Both the position numbers and the translations under genes were made by a program. This document shows positions 34,276 to 47,112 of a stretch of 64,000 nucleotides of DNA, piece after piece. Positions within the stretch are counted from its first letter, which is position 1; every line of letters begins with the position of its first letter. Origin of the DNA: Coix lacryma-jobi var. lacryma-jobi. Taxonomy: Eukaryota; Streptophyta; Magnoliopsida; Poales; Poaceae. The stretch is from positions 19,893,499 to 19,957,498 of the forward strand of contig CM019825.1 of the NCBI GenBank assembly GCA_009763385.1, given 5' to 3'. The notes under the pieces were generated by a model. It did no database searches. It had not been told where the DNA came from and was given only the letters and a program-made list of their open reading frames with translations.

Positions 34276-35148
34276 TGAAAGTGCATGTTGCACTTAAGTG
34301 TGATTTTAGATGATTTGATGACAATATTGATTAAAGATCTAATATGTTTGCTAAGTGTGAAATAGGGAAATGATTATCTCACCATATACTTGAAATGAAA
34401 TGCAAAGCCAAAATGATGGATTGTTGTATGAAAATCATGTCACAAGCACAAGACAACAATGAGATTGATATTGATAAAAAGGCTATCATATGCACAGTAT
34501 ACTTGGAATGAAATGCAAAGCCCAAATGATGAATTGTTGTATGAAAATCACATCCCAAGCTCATGACAACAATGGGAATGATACTGATGTAGAGGGCTAT
34601 CGTATTGTGGGATAATCACGGTTCATATATGATTGCTAAGAAGAGATTCAAAACAAAGTATGGTTGAATGGCTTGAGATGGTGAAGATAGCAAGGAAAGA
34701 GTCTGTGAGGTACTAAGCAAGGGTGAAGGGCAAGCGACGGCTTGGCGGCCGAAGAACCTAGCTAGAGTGAAGAAGAAAGTACTTGCATTTAGTCGAAGGA
34801 TCAATCAAGCTTGAAGATCGCATCTAGTGGAGAATCAACATTCCTAGCAACAATATTGATTGGAGTGACTTGGCACATTTGGAACTCCATTGTATCACTT
34901 GCATGGTCAAGTCACATGCTCAAGATGGCTATGCTCGAAGGACATCTACTTCTAAACATGACAACCATTCCTCCCACTATGGAACATGAAGACAAGCGGC
35001 TTTGGTTAAGATGGAGATCATCTCAAGAGGTTTAAATCTTGTTTTCCAATTTGTCTTGAGTAAATAGGAAAGCCGTACTATTAATAGGGATGCAACATAT
35101 AGTAGATGATTCTTCATAAGTGCTCAAACCAACCTATGTGAGACATGA
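34276..35148 (+). repeat. 5' LTR of element A, left part
   Basis: The left part of the LTR starts TGAAAG. It contains an imperfect direct duplication of about 115 bases (34384-34498 and 34499-34612, sharing gaaatgcaaagcc and gttgtatgaaaatca). It ends at the CATGA target site of element B. Confidence 0.85.
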
Positions 35149-37094
35149 TGCGGATACATGGGTGTATGCTGGGTCTCTGAGTGATGAGTGATTGTCAACT
35201 GGGATGATGCGCATGTTCTTTGGCTTGTGTTGTGCAGGTGTCGAGCACGGATGCAGTGATCAAAGGCGAGGTGAAGGTCAAGTAGAGACGTGTCGTGCCG
35301 ATGGACCAAGAATGGCGAAGGGCGGACATGAGGCTTGAACTGAGGGACCAGAGGCCCGAGAATTAGCTGTGGTGGCTGGCAGCCTGGGACAACAACGTGC
35401 TAAGACTTGTGGTCATGTGTTGCCTAAGTCGTAGACTTGGGGACACGTGTCGGTGGACGGGGTGCACGGGCGGTGCATCCCCTCTACGACGTCGGTTTGG
35501 TGGTAGAGCCAGGGAAAAACCATCGGGTGGACGGTTTCCAGGTTTGGGCCTCAAAACCTGGGTGCGGATGGTTTCCGAGTTTGGCCACAAAACTCGGGCT
35601 GAGGACGGTTTCCAGGTTTGGGCCTCAAAACCTGGGCGCTGAGGGTTTGCTGAGTTTGGCCTCAAACTCAAAACTCAGAAGCTGGTGGGCTGGTTTCCCG
35701 GTTTGGGCCTCAAAACCGGGGGATGGCTGGAAAAGGCTGGTTTCCCGGTTTGGGCCACAAAACCGGGGGTGCAGAGCGGTGGCGGCACGTGGCGGCAATC
35801 TGGAGGTTGCGTCGAGGCAACGCTTCGAATTGTGCTGGCGTGGCCGTCGGATACACCTACCACCGAGTTGGTCCAGAATAACCCTAGGGTTTAGCTGGTT
35901 CGCTCTGTAATTAGAATAGAGAGGGGTAGAGTAGGAATTAGACTTAGGCTAGTAGTAGGATAAGTAGTCGGGAGACTCCCTCCTCCCTTTCCATCTCAGT
36001 ATTTTGCTCTTTCGCACTTAGGGTTTTCCGCTCTCCCATCCCCTACTGTAGCTAGCTGAGATCCGCAGAGAGACTTGCCTCTGTGCACTGTTGATTTTGA
36101 GGAAGTGAGGCCGTATCCTCACGGTTGTAGCGTGTGGTAGCCACACGGTTGCAGATTCGTGGGTGATTCGCGTTTTGTTCGTGTTCTTCGCGGAATCCTT
36201 TTTCTCCACGTTCTTCCCGTCGCTTGATCTCTTTGCTCGGTTCATCTTTTGCAAATCCGCTTGAACCAAGTTGTTCTAGATCGTGAGGCACTTCTTTCCA
36301 CCGAAGGAATTCACCTCTAACCTCACGGTCTAGGAGATCGATTGATTTTTGTTTCGGGTCAAGTTTTTCTCCCTTCCCCCGAAATTCTTCGATTCATCGA
36401 TTTGGAGATAGGTTCGAGCCATGATCTCTTAGGGATAGCTCACTATACTCCTTTTGACTCTTCTCACCAAGTTTGATCTCTAGAGGATTCGTTTTAGGTG
36501 AGATCGAGTCGAATCGGTGGACGAACAGTGCTGTTTCGGGGTGACCGGACGCTCGGTCGAGATGACCGGACGCACGGGCAGAGAGTCCGGTCGTTGAACG
36601 TTCAGTGAGTTGATCTCGTAACTTGACCGGACGCTCATTTTGAACACTGATCGGACGCATAGGTCCTACTATTCATTGAGCTTGTCGTCTTTTGATCGGA
36701 CGCACTGTTGTTGACCGGACGCTCCCAGCTCGTGAGTGGTCAGGACAGTAAGGTTCCAGAACCATTTTCTTGTGACCAGACGCGTCCGGTGGTGACTGAC
36801 CGGACGCAGTCAGAGTCCGGTCCAAGCTGTTTCGTTCGTTTTCATTCGCAGCTCGATCGTTCGTTGTCGGATTTGGTTTCCGTCTTTTGCGTTGGCTTTC
36901 TAGAGTTGTGTAGTGTCCCGCTGTGCTTCTTGGAAGCATCCACCCTTCATCTAGGGTCGTGGACATTAGCAAGCTCTAGGGTTTGTCTTTTGGGGTGATT
37001 TTCGGGACAGTGGCTACTAGTTTCCGAAAGGAAATTTTGAAGCTCCCATTCACCCCCCCCTCTGGTCGCTTTCTGGTTGCTTCTCGGTCCTTCA
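35149..37094 (+). repeat. 5' LTR of element B
   Basis: 1,946 bp. It holds five or so copies of a short palindrome-like unit (caggtttgggcc then tcaaaacctgg) at 35535-35770, and an array of GACCGGACGC words at 36540-36830. Confidence 0.92.
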
Positions 37095-37157
37095 ATTGGT
37101 ATCGGAGCAGGTTAAGGATCTTCCACCTTAGCCGGTTCCAGATCCACAGAAGGCGAC

Positions 37158-39735
37158 ATGGATCGCGGTGTGGGCAAACCGCCGTTCTTTGATGGGACGA
37201 ACTATGCGTATTGGAAGATACACATGTCGGCCTATCTCCAGAGCATGGGCTCTTCTGTTTGGGAGATTTGCAATAAGGCCGATTACGTTGTCTTGGCTGC
37301 TCGTATCACTCAGCTCCAGATCGATGAGCACGAGGCCAATAGCCAGACACGTAACGCCTTGTTCTCCTGTTTGAGCATGTCTGAGTTTGATCGTGTTTCT
37401 CACCTCCCCACGGCTCGCGAGATTTGGGCGACCCTCATGCGCTTCCATGAGGGAACCACTCAGTCAAATCCCGCCTCTATGAGTCGCACAAGCGGGAGTA
37501 TGAGAACTTTCGACATATGCCTGGCGAGAGCATAGAGAGTTTATTCGCTCGTTTTCAGGTCATTGTCAACAAGATGAGAGCGAACAAGGAGCTGTTGCCT
37601 TTTGACGATCATGAATTTTGATCGGTCGGTGTGGGACTCAAAGGTCCAGGCGATCATCGAATCGTCTAACTATGAGACCCTCACTTGCGACGAGCTCTTT
37701 AGTAAGCTCAAGTCTAGTGAGATTGACGCCATGTCGAGGGCTTCTTATGAGAATCCTTCTGGCCCGACTATGGCTTTGGTTTCTGGGTCTTCTAACCCCT
37801 CTGGAGGTTTTGCTCTTTCATCTCTCTTTTCTGTCACAGAGGACCAGCTTGAGTCGTTGGGGGATGACGAGTTGGCAATGCTCGCCAACCGGTTCACGCG
37901 GTTCCACAACAACCGCATGAACCGTCGCCGCGGTGGAGGACGCTCAGGATGCTTTGAGTGCGGCGACCCCGACCACTTCATCACCAACTGTCCCAAGAAG
38001 AAGCATTCGTCTGGGAAGGGCGATCATGGGCACAAGTACGACTCCAGCAAGCGCAAGGAGAAGTACGTCCCCGCAAGGCACAAGCGGAGGGGCAGTTTCG
38101 ACAAGGAGTACATCAAGAAGAAGTAGTTGGAGAAGGCCCAGGCTGAGCAGCGTGCGTTCTTCGCCACGCTCAGCGACGTCGACGGCTCGGATGACGACTC
38201 CGCTTGCTCAAGCGACGACGAGTCCGAGAAGAAGAAGAGGATCGAGGACAAGCTGAACGGTCTCTGCTTCTTCGCCGACGACGACGGCCTCTGCACCATG
38301 GCCCTCGGCAAGGAGGTCGACGGCGAGCTGGTGAACTCCCCTCAAACGACGACGACGACGACGACGACACCTCCCAGGTATCCATGACCCACGATGAGCT
38401 CTTTGCAGAATGAGAAGAGACTTACTGCCGCCTTGCTTAGTCAGGATAAGCTGCTTAGGCGTGCCGCTAGAGAGCGCAAGGAGTTTAGGCAGAAGTGGGA
38501 GGACACGGTGAGAGAGCTTGAGTTTTCCAAGTCCACCGTGGTCGTGTCGGAGGAGGTTGAGTGTGAGATGTGCACCACGCACATGACTGACCTTCTCACT
38601 TTGAGAGGTAAGTATGCTGCGTTGGTAGGAGAGGTGGATGAGCTGAAGGCTAGACCTTCTCTGTTGGGTGCGTGCAAGACTTGTCCTGTCTTGCAATCTG
38701 AGTTGGCAGAGAAGAATGCCAAGATTGTGTCTCTTGAGGAGGCCAACCCAGGTAGCACTTGTGTGGCTAAGTGCGCTTTGTGTGAGGGCTTGGAGATGGA
38801 GATAGCCAATGTGAAGCATGAAAAGATGCAAACCGAGGAAGAAAACACATACCTTCGGACCATCTTGTCATGGGTATCTTGTGGTGAGCCACAGCTCGGG
38901 ATGATGATCTCCCAATTCAAGCGAGCTGCTGGAGGTCCCGGTGTAGGTTTTGCTCAGGGTGTTGATCTTTCTGCTTTTGGGAAGATTGGAGAGTCGAGTG
39001 GTTTGAACCCGAGTGAGAAGCCCAACTCCACCACTACTCCCAAACTTACCAAGCTTCCACCCAAAGAGCCTCTCAAACCTAACACCAAGGATGGGGTATT
39101 TGAGGAACCTCCGAGAGCTCCACCCAAGAACCAAGTGTGGCATCCCAAACCCAACCACCTTAAGAACAAGCTGGATACAATGCCACCTATCCAGGAGGAG
39201 TTGCCACAGAAGGGCAAAGTGATCCACACCCACAGCCATGAGTACCAACAACCCCCTTTGCGTGGTGAGGTATCATTGTGACTTCTGTGGGAGAGATGGA
39301 CACTTGAGCGAGTTCTGCTTTAGGCGCAAGAGAGAGGCGCGCCGTGCTAGGGAGATGAACAACCCGGACATGTACCATCCTTTCCATGATGTACATGTGC
39401 CGAATGTTCAGAGGAGAGCACCGAGACGTGCTGCTAGGCCCAGAGGTCCAGAACCTCAAGTTCCCAGGCCTAGGCAGCAGAGAGCTCCGAGGAGAGATGC
39501 TAGGCCTAGAGGTGCAGTGCCTCAAGTTGCTAGGCCTAGGCCTCATAAAGAGCTTGCCCGGCGGGAGCCTGCAGTTGTAGGCTATGGACCCCGTGGCGGA
39601 GGTTTTGTAGTTGAGCGTTTTCCCCCACTGCGTTTTGAGTATCGCGATGGACGCTCCTCCCTTAGCGGACCACGTTTTTCTCTACGTGGTGATCGCTCCT
39701 CTCGTAGACGTGCTAGGAATGGTTTTTTATGCTAA
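37158..39735 (+). pseudogene. Element B gag with two CCHC fingers (broken)
   Basis: The frame from ATG 37158 encodes a UBN2-type gag (PPFFDGTNYAYWKIHMSAYL). It slips near 37475, resumes, and reaches the first zinc knuckle CFECGDPDHFITNC (37954). An in-frame TAG follows at 38124. An acidic segment and a coiled-coil-rich region (38394-39270) come next, then a second knuckle CDFCGRDGHLSEFC (about 39280) and an arginine/proline-rich stretch. The long insertion between two knuckles is characteristic of SIRE-like elements. Confidence 0.85.
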
Positions 39736-39843
39736 CCGTTCTTTTGAGCAGCCGGCCCAACACTGGTATTCCCCTTACTTCACTAACCCCAGTGTTGGAC
39801 CGTATGCTCACCCTATGTCTTTTTATTGATGTAGGTAAAACGG

Positions 39844-42800
39844 TTGGAGGACATTTGGTTGGTGGATTCCGGTTGCTCGAGGCACATGACCGGAAACGCC
39901 AAGTGGTTCTCCAGCCTTAGCCCTGTTGCCGGAAAGGAGTTCATAACTTTCGGCGACAATAGCAAAGGTAAGGTATTGTCTCGTGGGTCTGTGCGGGTTA
40001 ATGAGCACTTTGTGTTGCGCGATGTTGCTCTTGTTTCTAACCTGCATTTTAATCTTCTTTCTGTTTCGCAACTCTTTGACGACGACTATGAGATTCGTTT
40101 TAAACCGAATCTCAGTCGTATTTTGGATCCTCAGGGCAATCTTGTGTGTTTTGATTTCGCCCTTTGGAAAAGTCTTTCGTGCGAATTTCTCGGAGTCTTT
40201 TGGCACTTCTCGTTGTCTTGTGGCTGGACCTTCCTCCTCTGATCTTTGGAAGTGGCATAGGAGACTTGGACATTTGAGCTTCGACTTGCTTGCAAGGCTT
40301 AGTTCACTTGGCCTAATCCGAGGATTGCCCAAGTTGCATATGGAGAAGGATCTTGTTTGCCACTCTTGTAGACACGGGAAGATGGTTGCCGCTCCCCACC
40401 ATCCGGTGACTCAGGTCATGACCAAGCGCCCTGGAGAGCTTTTGCACATGGACCTTTGTTGTCCGGCTCGGGTGAGCTCGGTTGGGGGGAAGTGGTATGT
40501 GCTTGTTGTTGTTGATGACTTTTCGAGATATTCGTGGGTCTTCTTTTTAGCTGAGAAGACCGAGACTTTCTCCTTTGCTCGTAATCTGATTTTGCGTCTT
40601 CAGAACGAGTTCCCTTTGAACTCGATGCGAGCAATTCAGAGTGATAATGGTTCCGAATTCAAGAATTCGGATTTTGAGAAGTTTTGTGACCGCTTGGGTT
40701 TGGAGCATCAGTTTTCTTCCCCCTACACACCCCCCTCAGAATGGTGTTGTAGAGAGAAAGAATCGGACCCTTGTTGAGATGGCCAGGACGATGCTCGATG
40801 AGCATAGGACTCCTAGGCGTTATTGGGCCGAAGCTATGAACACTGCGTGCTATATTTCCAATCGCATTTTTCTGAGAGCGTTCTTGAAAAAGACTTCTTA
40901 TGAGTTGCGTTTTGGTAGACAGCCCAAGGTGAGTTATTTTAGAGTCTTCGGTTGCCATTGTTTTATATTGAAGAAAGGCAACCTGGACAAATTCGAGTCT
41001 CGTTCTTCTGACGGAGTATTTTTGGGTTATGGCACTCACACTCGCGCATATCGTGTACTTAACCTTGATACTAACCAAGTCATGGAGACATCAGATGTCA
41101 CCTTCGACGAGACCATGGTTTGTCCTTCTTCTCGTTTTGAGCGTGCAGGTGATCATGAGGTTGGTGAGCCTCTTTTTGATGACGAGGACGAGGGTGCTGA
41201 AGGTATGGATGATCCAGCACCCCCTCCACCTGTTGTGCCGCAAAGAGCGGCTTCTACGACGACTCACGGCCCCGACACATCTTCTCCTGGGGGCCGTGGG
41301 ATCCGCCACCCGAGCGGTACCTTATTGTACCCGGGGGGCACCAGCCTGTTTGAGGGGGAGGCTACTTCGCTCGGGAGGTGCCACGACACATCCAACGCCA
41401 GCAACCCGCCTCAACAGATGATCAGCAGCATCGACAACGGGTTACTCGTCCAGTCACAGCAAACACATCTCTCACTTCGCTCATTCTGCTTTTGTTGCTA
41501 AATTTGAGCCCCGAGATGTTGGACACGCTTTGACGGATCCGGATTGGGTCAATGCCATGCATGGAGTTAGAAAATTTTGAGAGAAACGGGTTTGGGTTCT
41601 AGTTCCTCCCCTTCCTAACTATAATCCTATTGGGACAAAATGGTTTTCAAAACAACAAAGAGAGGATAGCCACAATTGTGAGGAACAAAGCGCGTCTTGT
41701 GGCCAAGGGTTATAGTCAGAAGGAGGGGATAGACTTTGAGGAGACTTTTGCTCCTGTAGCTCGTTGGAGGCTATTAGGATACTCTTGGCTTTTGCTGCAT
41801 CCAAAGGTTTTAAACTCTTTCAAATGGATGTCAAGAGTGCCTTCTTAATGGCTACATAGAAGAGGAAGTGTATGTTGAGCAACCCCCCGTGTTTTGAAAA
41901 TCCCAAGTTTCCAAACCATGTTTTTAAACTTCACAAAGCTTTATTATGGTTTGAAACAAGCCCCTAGAGCCTGGTATGATAGACTGAAAACCTTTTTGCT
42001 TGCTAAGGTTTTAAAATGGGATGTAGATAAAACGCTCTTTCTCCTCAAGCAAGGCAAAGACACTCTTTGGTCCAGATTTACGTGGATGATATCATTTTTT
42101 CGGTGGTTCTTCTCACGCTTTGGTTGCCAAGTTTGCAGATATTATGAGCAGGGAGTTTCGAGATGAGCATGATGGGCGAGCTGACCTTTCTTTCTCGGGT
42201 TGCAAATCAAGCAATCTGAGAGGGACGTTTGTGCCACAGGCAAGTACACCCAAGGACTTGCTGAAGCGGTTCGATATGGGTGAGGCCAAGCCTCTTCCAA
42301 CAACACCATGTCGACGACGACTGCCCTGGATGCGGATGTGGATGGAGAAGCAGTGGACCAGAAGGAGTACCGAAGCATGATCGGGTCGCTGCTCTACCTG
42401 ACGGCGACACACCCGGACATCCAGTTCGCGGTGTGTCTGTGCGCGGCGCGCTTTCAGCGTCGCCTCGCACTTCTCATCACCGTCAGGCAGTGAAGCGCAT
42501 ATTCAGTTACCTTCATTTCACACCTGAGTTCGGGATTTGGTATTCTGCTTCCCTCCACCCTCTCCCTTTGCGGTTATTCGGATGCCGATTTTGCTGGTTG
42601 CCGTATTGAGCGCAAGTCCACTTCTGGGACTTGCCAGTTTATTGGTTCTTCTCTTTTGTTTCGTGGTCTTCTCGCAAGCAGTCTAGTGTCGCTCAGTCCA
42701 CCACAACAGAGGCTGAATATGTTGCTGCGGCTAGCTGCTGTTCCCAGTTGCTTTGGGATGATGACCACTTTGCGTGATTTGGGTCTGAGCTTTTCTCGCG

Positions 42801-43038
42801 TGCCTTTGCTTTGTGACAGCACGAGTGCCATTAGCGTTGCTAAGAACCCCGTGCTTCACCGAAGACCAAACACATTGATGTGCGCTTTAATTTCTTGCGA
42901 GACCACCAGGAGAAGGGTGATATCGACCTTCGCCATGTCGATACTCATCATCAACTGGCTGATATTTTCACCAAGCCTTTAGACGAATCAACCTTTAATC
43001 GGTTGAGGGGTGAGCTTGGTGTGTGTTTCCCCTTTTAG
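39844..43038 (+). pseudogene. Element B pol: protease, integrase, RT, RNase H (broken)
   Basis: Protease is marked by WLVDSGCSRHMTG (39853). The GAG-pre-integrase region (WHRRLGHLSFDLL, CHSCRHGKM) lies at 40250-40390 and the integrase core at 40440-40750 (VVVDDFSRYSWVFF, IQSDNGSEFKN). RT remnants run 41640-42160 (ARLVAKGYSQ, YYGLKQAPRAWY), and RNase H remnants 42575-43030 (tail FTKPLDESTF-like). Stops and frameshifts are spread throughout; the last stop is TAG at 43036-43038. Confidence 0.85.
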
Positions 43039-44558
43039 TTGGAGGGAAACATTTTGGATCTTGTATATTTGACTGACTCTTTTGTCTTTCTTTTCTTTTG
43101 CATTTTAGCATACGCATTTACTTCTGAGCTTCATGTCTATAATCACTAGAATGTAACTATGCTCCATGTAGTATGCTCCGATGCTTATGTTGATGCTTGT
43201 AGCTTATGCTCTTTCTGATCACTAGTACATGTTGTGAGCTGAGCTATTTTTGAAATGGTGAATTTGCTTAATAATTTCAAATCTGAAAATATTCACCATT
43301 GAGATATGCAACTAGCATGTGTAGGATGTGTTAAGTTTACTCGTGCTTTTCATATATGCTAGGTTGCTATGTCTCTAGTTCTAAGTCTTCACTTGCTTGG
43401 TCTGTTCATATCATGTTTAAAATTTGTACCAAGTTTTAGTGAATTGAAAAATGGAGATGGATTGCTTGTCAACACATCACGGTATCGAGACGGTTTTTCA
43501 TTGCACTTTGAGTTAAACTTGAGCCGTGTAGTGTATGACCGAAAATCGTAGCTTTAAGCTTCTGATTGCTTCGGCATAGGCTTCGCTCGGTTGCAAAGTT
43601 AGGCAATGCAAGCTTTCAACCTCTCCTCGCAATCACATGCTAATAATTGAACTTGTGTAATTTCACCGCTGCAACTCCGATCTGAATTTGAAATCACAAG
43701 TGTATGTTATCATTCTTAGCATGACGATTGAACTTTGCTAGGGGTAGTTCACCTTGTATACATGTTTAGCACTTGTTCAGACTCCTATTTATACATTGCT
43801 AGTGCTATTTTGATGGTGAGTACCTTTTGACTCAAAACTGCTCCTTTCTGCTCATATGTTCATACTTCATATCTGGTGATCAGTTTGGCCTTTGCTGAGC
43901 TTGTATGCTGTTGATGAGTCATTAGAGTTATACTGTTTAGAGCATCTTTGCATTCTCCTGAATATATTCCTGAAGCTGCTAACTTGCATTTTGACTCATA
44001 TGCATGTTGGAAGGGGAGAACCTCCCATGTTCGCACTTTGTTGGTGCCCTTTTCTGATGGGGAGAGCCTTTTACTTGATTCGTGCATTTTCCACAAAGGG
44101 GAGAATTTGCAAATCATTTGTGCTTCCTGAGTGTTCATTTGAGGGGGAGTTCCAGAGGGAAGTTTGCATGTCCCTGGATGATCAACTAGGGGGGCTTGAG
44201 CTTTGCTGTCTCTTGTTGGCCGAAAGGCATCGGTATCGTATCAACTTTCTTTGCTAGTCGTGTTGAGCCTCTGTGCCTCTATCTTGAGGACTAGCATTTT
44301 GCTTCGATATTTTCGATTGGGATTTGCTAGCGGTGTTGAGCCTGTTCTACCTCTTCTTGAGGGCTAGCTTTGCTTTGCTTGGTTGTGTCGAGCCGTTGCC
44401 CATGTCTTTGGGACCAAGTTGTCTTGCTCTTTCCACTTGACCTTCTTTGGCTTTGCATGCTTTTGGCTCATTTGGTCGAGTTCTCTCTTCCCTTCTTCCT
44501 CTTCTCTTTCTCTATGATTTGTGTTGGTAGTTGACAATGCACTCATCAAGGGGGAGAT
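43039..44558 (+). other. Element B non-coding region between pol and 3' LTR
   Basis: 1.5 kb of AT-rich sequence ends in the polypurine tract (44549-44557). Short frames here show no relatives that I recognise; an envelope-like gene, known from some SIRE elements, is not evident. Confidence 0.7.
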
Positions 44559-45544
44559 TGCGGATACATGAGTGTATGCTGGGTCTCTGAGTGATGAGTG
44601 ATTGTCAACTGGGATGATGCACATGTTCTTGGCTTGTGTTGTGCAGGTGTCGAGCACGGATGCAGTGATCAAAGGCGAGGTGAAGGTCAAGTAGAGACGT
44701 GCCGTGCCGATGACCAGAGTGGCGAAGGGCGGACATGAGGCTTGGACTGAGGGACCAGAGGCCCGAGGATCAGCTGTGGTGGCTGGCAGCCTGGGACAGC
44801 ACGAGCGAAGACTTGCGGTCATGTGTTGCCTAAGTCGTAGACTTGGGGACACTGTCGGTGGACGGGGTGCACGGGCGGTGCATCCCCTCTACAACACGTC
44901 GGTTTGGTGGTAGAGCCAGGGAAAAAAACCATCGGGTGGACGGTTTCCAGGTTTGGGCCTCAAAACCTGGGTGCGGATGGTTTTCGAGTTCGGGGTGACC
45001 GGACGCGCGGTCGAGATGACCGGACGCACGGGCAGAGAGTCCGGTCGTTGAACGTTCAGTGAGTTGATCTCGTAACTTGACCGGACGCTCGTTTGGAACA
45101 CTGATCGGACGCATAGGTTCCTACTGTTCATTGAGCTTGTTCGCTTTTGATCGGACGCACTGTTGTGACCGGACGCTCCCAGCTCGTGAGTCTGGTCAGG
45201 AACAGTAAGGTTCCAGAACCATTTTCTTTGACGGACGCGTCCGGTGGTGACTGACCGGACGCAGTCAGAGTCCGGTCCCAAGCTGTTCGTGCGTTTTCAT
45301 TGCAGCTCGATCGTTCGTTGTGGATTTGGTTTCCGTCTTTTGCGTTGGCTTTCTAGAGTTGTGTAGTGTCCCACTGTGCTTCTTGGAAGCATCCACCCTT
45401 CATCTAGGGTCGTGGACATTAGCAAGCTCTAGGGTTTGTCTTTGGGGTGATTTTCGGGACGTGGCTACTAGTTTTCGAAAGGAAATTTTGAAGCTCCCAT
45501 TCACCCCCCCTCTGGTCGCTTTCTGGTTGCTTCTCGGTCCTTCA
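44559..45544 (+). repeat. 3' LTR of element B, internally deleted
   Basis: 986 bp, matching the 5' LTR except that about 950 bases are missing. The junction at about 44990 joins the equivalents of 35582 and 36535. The GACCGGACGC array is kept, and most of the palindrome units are lost. Confidence 0.92.
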
Positions 45545-45549
45545 CATGA

Positions 45550-46956
45550 GAGAGCTAGAACTAACTTTCAGTTTGTTTGCTGCACTGTCTGTCCATACCG
45601 ACATGCATACGGACGTGTCGGTATGTGGCCACAGCATCAGTGCAGCCTTCCTACGGTCCTTTAGTTAGGCCTGGCGAGTAAAGTCAATCTGGACTGGCTG
45701 ACAGTGTGTTTTTGGTTGGGCGGTACTACCGACCCTTGGGTCGTTACTACCGACCGATACTACCGGCCTTATAGCGGTAGTACCGGTAGGCCAAATTGGC
45801 CACTTCCAGAGAGGTTGCAGAAACCCCTTTATATCTAGCGGTACTACGAACCAGGTGGTCGTACTACCGGGCTCATATGGAAAGTTTGAAAGTTGGTCTG
45901 TTCAGGTGTCCGGATGGACTGACCAGCCAACGGCTAGAAACGGCAGTTTCGAATGTGGCTTATAAATACCCCCAAGCCTCCACCTTTGGAGGCTGCTGAT
46001 TCTACGGTTCCACACTCATTCTAGAGCTTCCAAAACACTTTCCAACCCTCTTTTAGTGAGTGATTGACCCAATTGCCAAAGCTCTTTTGTGGGTTGAGAG
46101 AGATTCAAATTAGAGAGGAAGCCACCTCTTGAGCACTGTGCAATCGTCGATCTCGTTGTGCGCATTCGTTACTCTTGGACTCTACGGTCCTAGACGGCTA
46201 GGCGTCGCCGTTGAGCACCCAAGAGCTTTGTGGAGTGCCTCGCGAAAGTTTGTGAAGGTTCGATCTCTCCTCAAAAGAGATCATCTAGTGGAAGGAGCAC
46301 TGGCGGGGGTGAAATAGACCGCGGCTAGAGGACCTGTGTGTCCTCTAGAGCCCACCTTTGTGGTAGCTCGCAGCGGCTCAACGGAGAGTAGGACCCGAGG
46401 GGGTGCCGAACTTCGGTAAAACAATACTTGTCTTTTTCTCTCTGTATTGACTCGAATTTGTGTGGCTCGAGCTTTCCCTGCAGGTTGTGTTGTTGTGCTA
46501 TATATAGTTTGTATCTCTGGGCAGGTTGTGACAAAGTTGAGAGAAACTGGAGTCAATTTGGAGCCCGACGCAGAATTCCGCAAATAACGCTGGACCTTGT
46601 CGCGGTAATCCGTGCTAACCGGATGTGTCCGTATTGGCCTGAGGGCTTAGCAAGTTAGGGTTTACCGACGTGTGTCCGTAATCCTCACCGAACGTGTCCG
46701 TATTAGCCTTCCCTGCACAGAATTCATCTATATTGTTTCTAATCCCTTTGTGGTGTCATGGGAATGACTCTATTTCTTGGTGTATCTTTCATAACTGTGT
46801 GTTTTGTCCTCTTGTGGGGTTTGATTTACTCTGTTGATAGCTTCCAGAAATTGAATCTCCTTACTATTGCTCCGCATTTAAGGGTTAATTTTTCTCATAA
46901 ACCCTATTCACCCCCTCTATGCGCAATCTTAGGTTCCGTTCGTTTCTGTCCTTTCA
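45550..46956 (+). repeat. 5' LTR of element A, right part
   Basis: This continues the LTR after element B. It contains GGTACTACCG-type motifs (45720-45870), a TATAAATA box at 45961, and the C-rich end 'ctattcaccccctctatg' before the CTTTCA terminus. Confidence 0.85.
45961..45968 (+). promoter_or_regulatory. TATA box of element A LTR
   Basis: TATAAATA is followed by 'cccccaagcctccacc'. It sits about 1 kb before the LTR end, a reasonable position for a long-LTR SIRE element promoter. Confidence 0.6.
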
Positions 46957-47017
46957 ATTGGTATCTGAGCTTGGACTCAACTCTCACGTTTCATCAGCTT
47001 CACCGCTTGTGAGACCG

Positions 47018-47112
47018 ATGGATTCGCCTTGGAGACAAACGTGGTGCTTCTCCAAAATGATGGTTCCAACTTTCTATCTTGGTCATCTTATGTACTCAAT
47101 GCATTTCGGGCT
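47018..47112 (+). pseudogene. Element A gag, 5' fragment
   Basis: It starts at ATG 47018. The frame shifts by one within the first ten codons, then reads a gag N-terminus (NDGSNFLSWSSYVLNAF) up to the insertion point of element C. The same frame picks up on the far side of element C at about 62497. Confidence 0.8.

Larger units (their letters stand above)
35149..45544 (+). mobile_element. SIRE-type Copia retrotransposon B inserted in the LTR of A
   Basis: LTRs lie at 35149-37094 and 44559-45544, both starting TGCGGATACATG and ending GGTCCTTCA. The target duplication CATGA is exact (35144-35148, 45545-45549). The primer binding site begins at 37095 (attggtatcggagc), and the polypurine tract aagggggaga lies just before 44559. 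gag and pol are recognisable but broken by many frameshifts and stops. A 1.5-kb non-coding stretch (43039-44558) between pol and the 3' LTR is typical of the SIRE/Maximus lineage. Confidence 0.95.

Noticed and set aside
43039..44558. Envelope-like gene of a SIRE element
   Set aside because: No frame long enough and no transmembrane or coiled-coil pattern that could support it.
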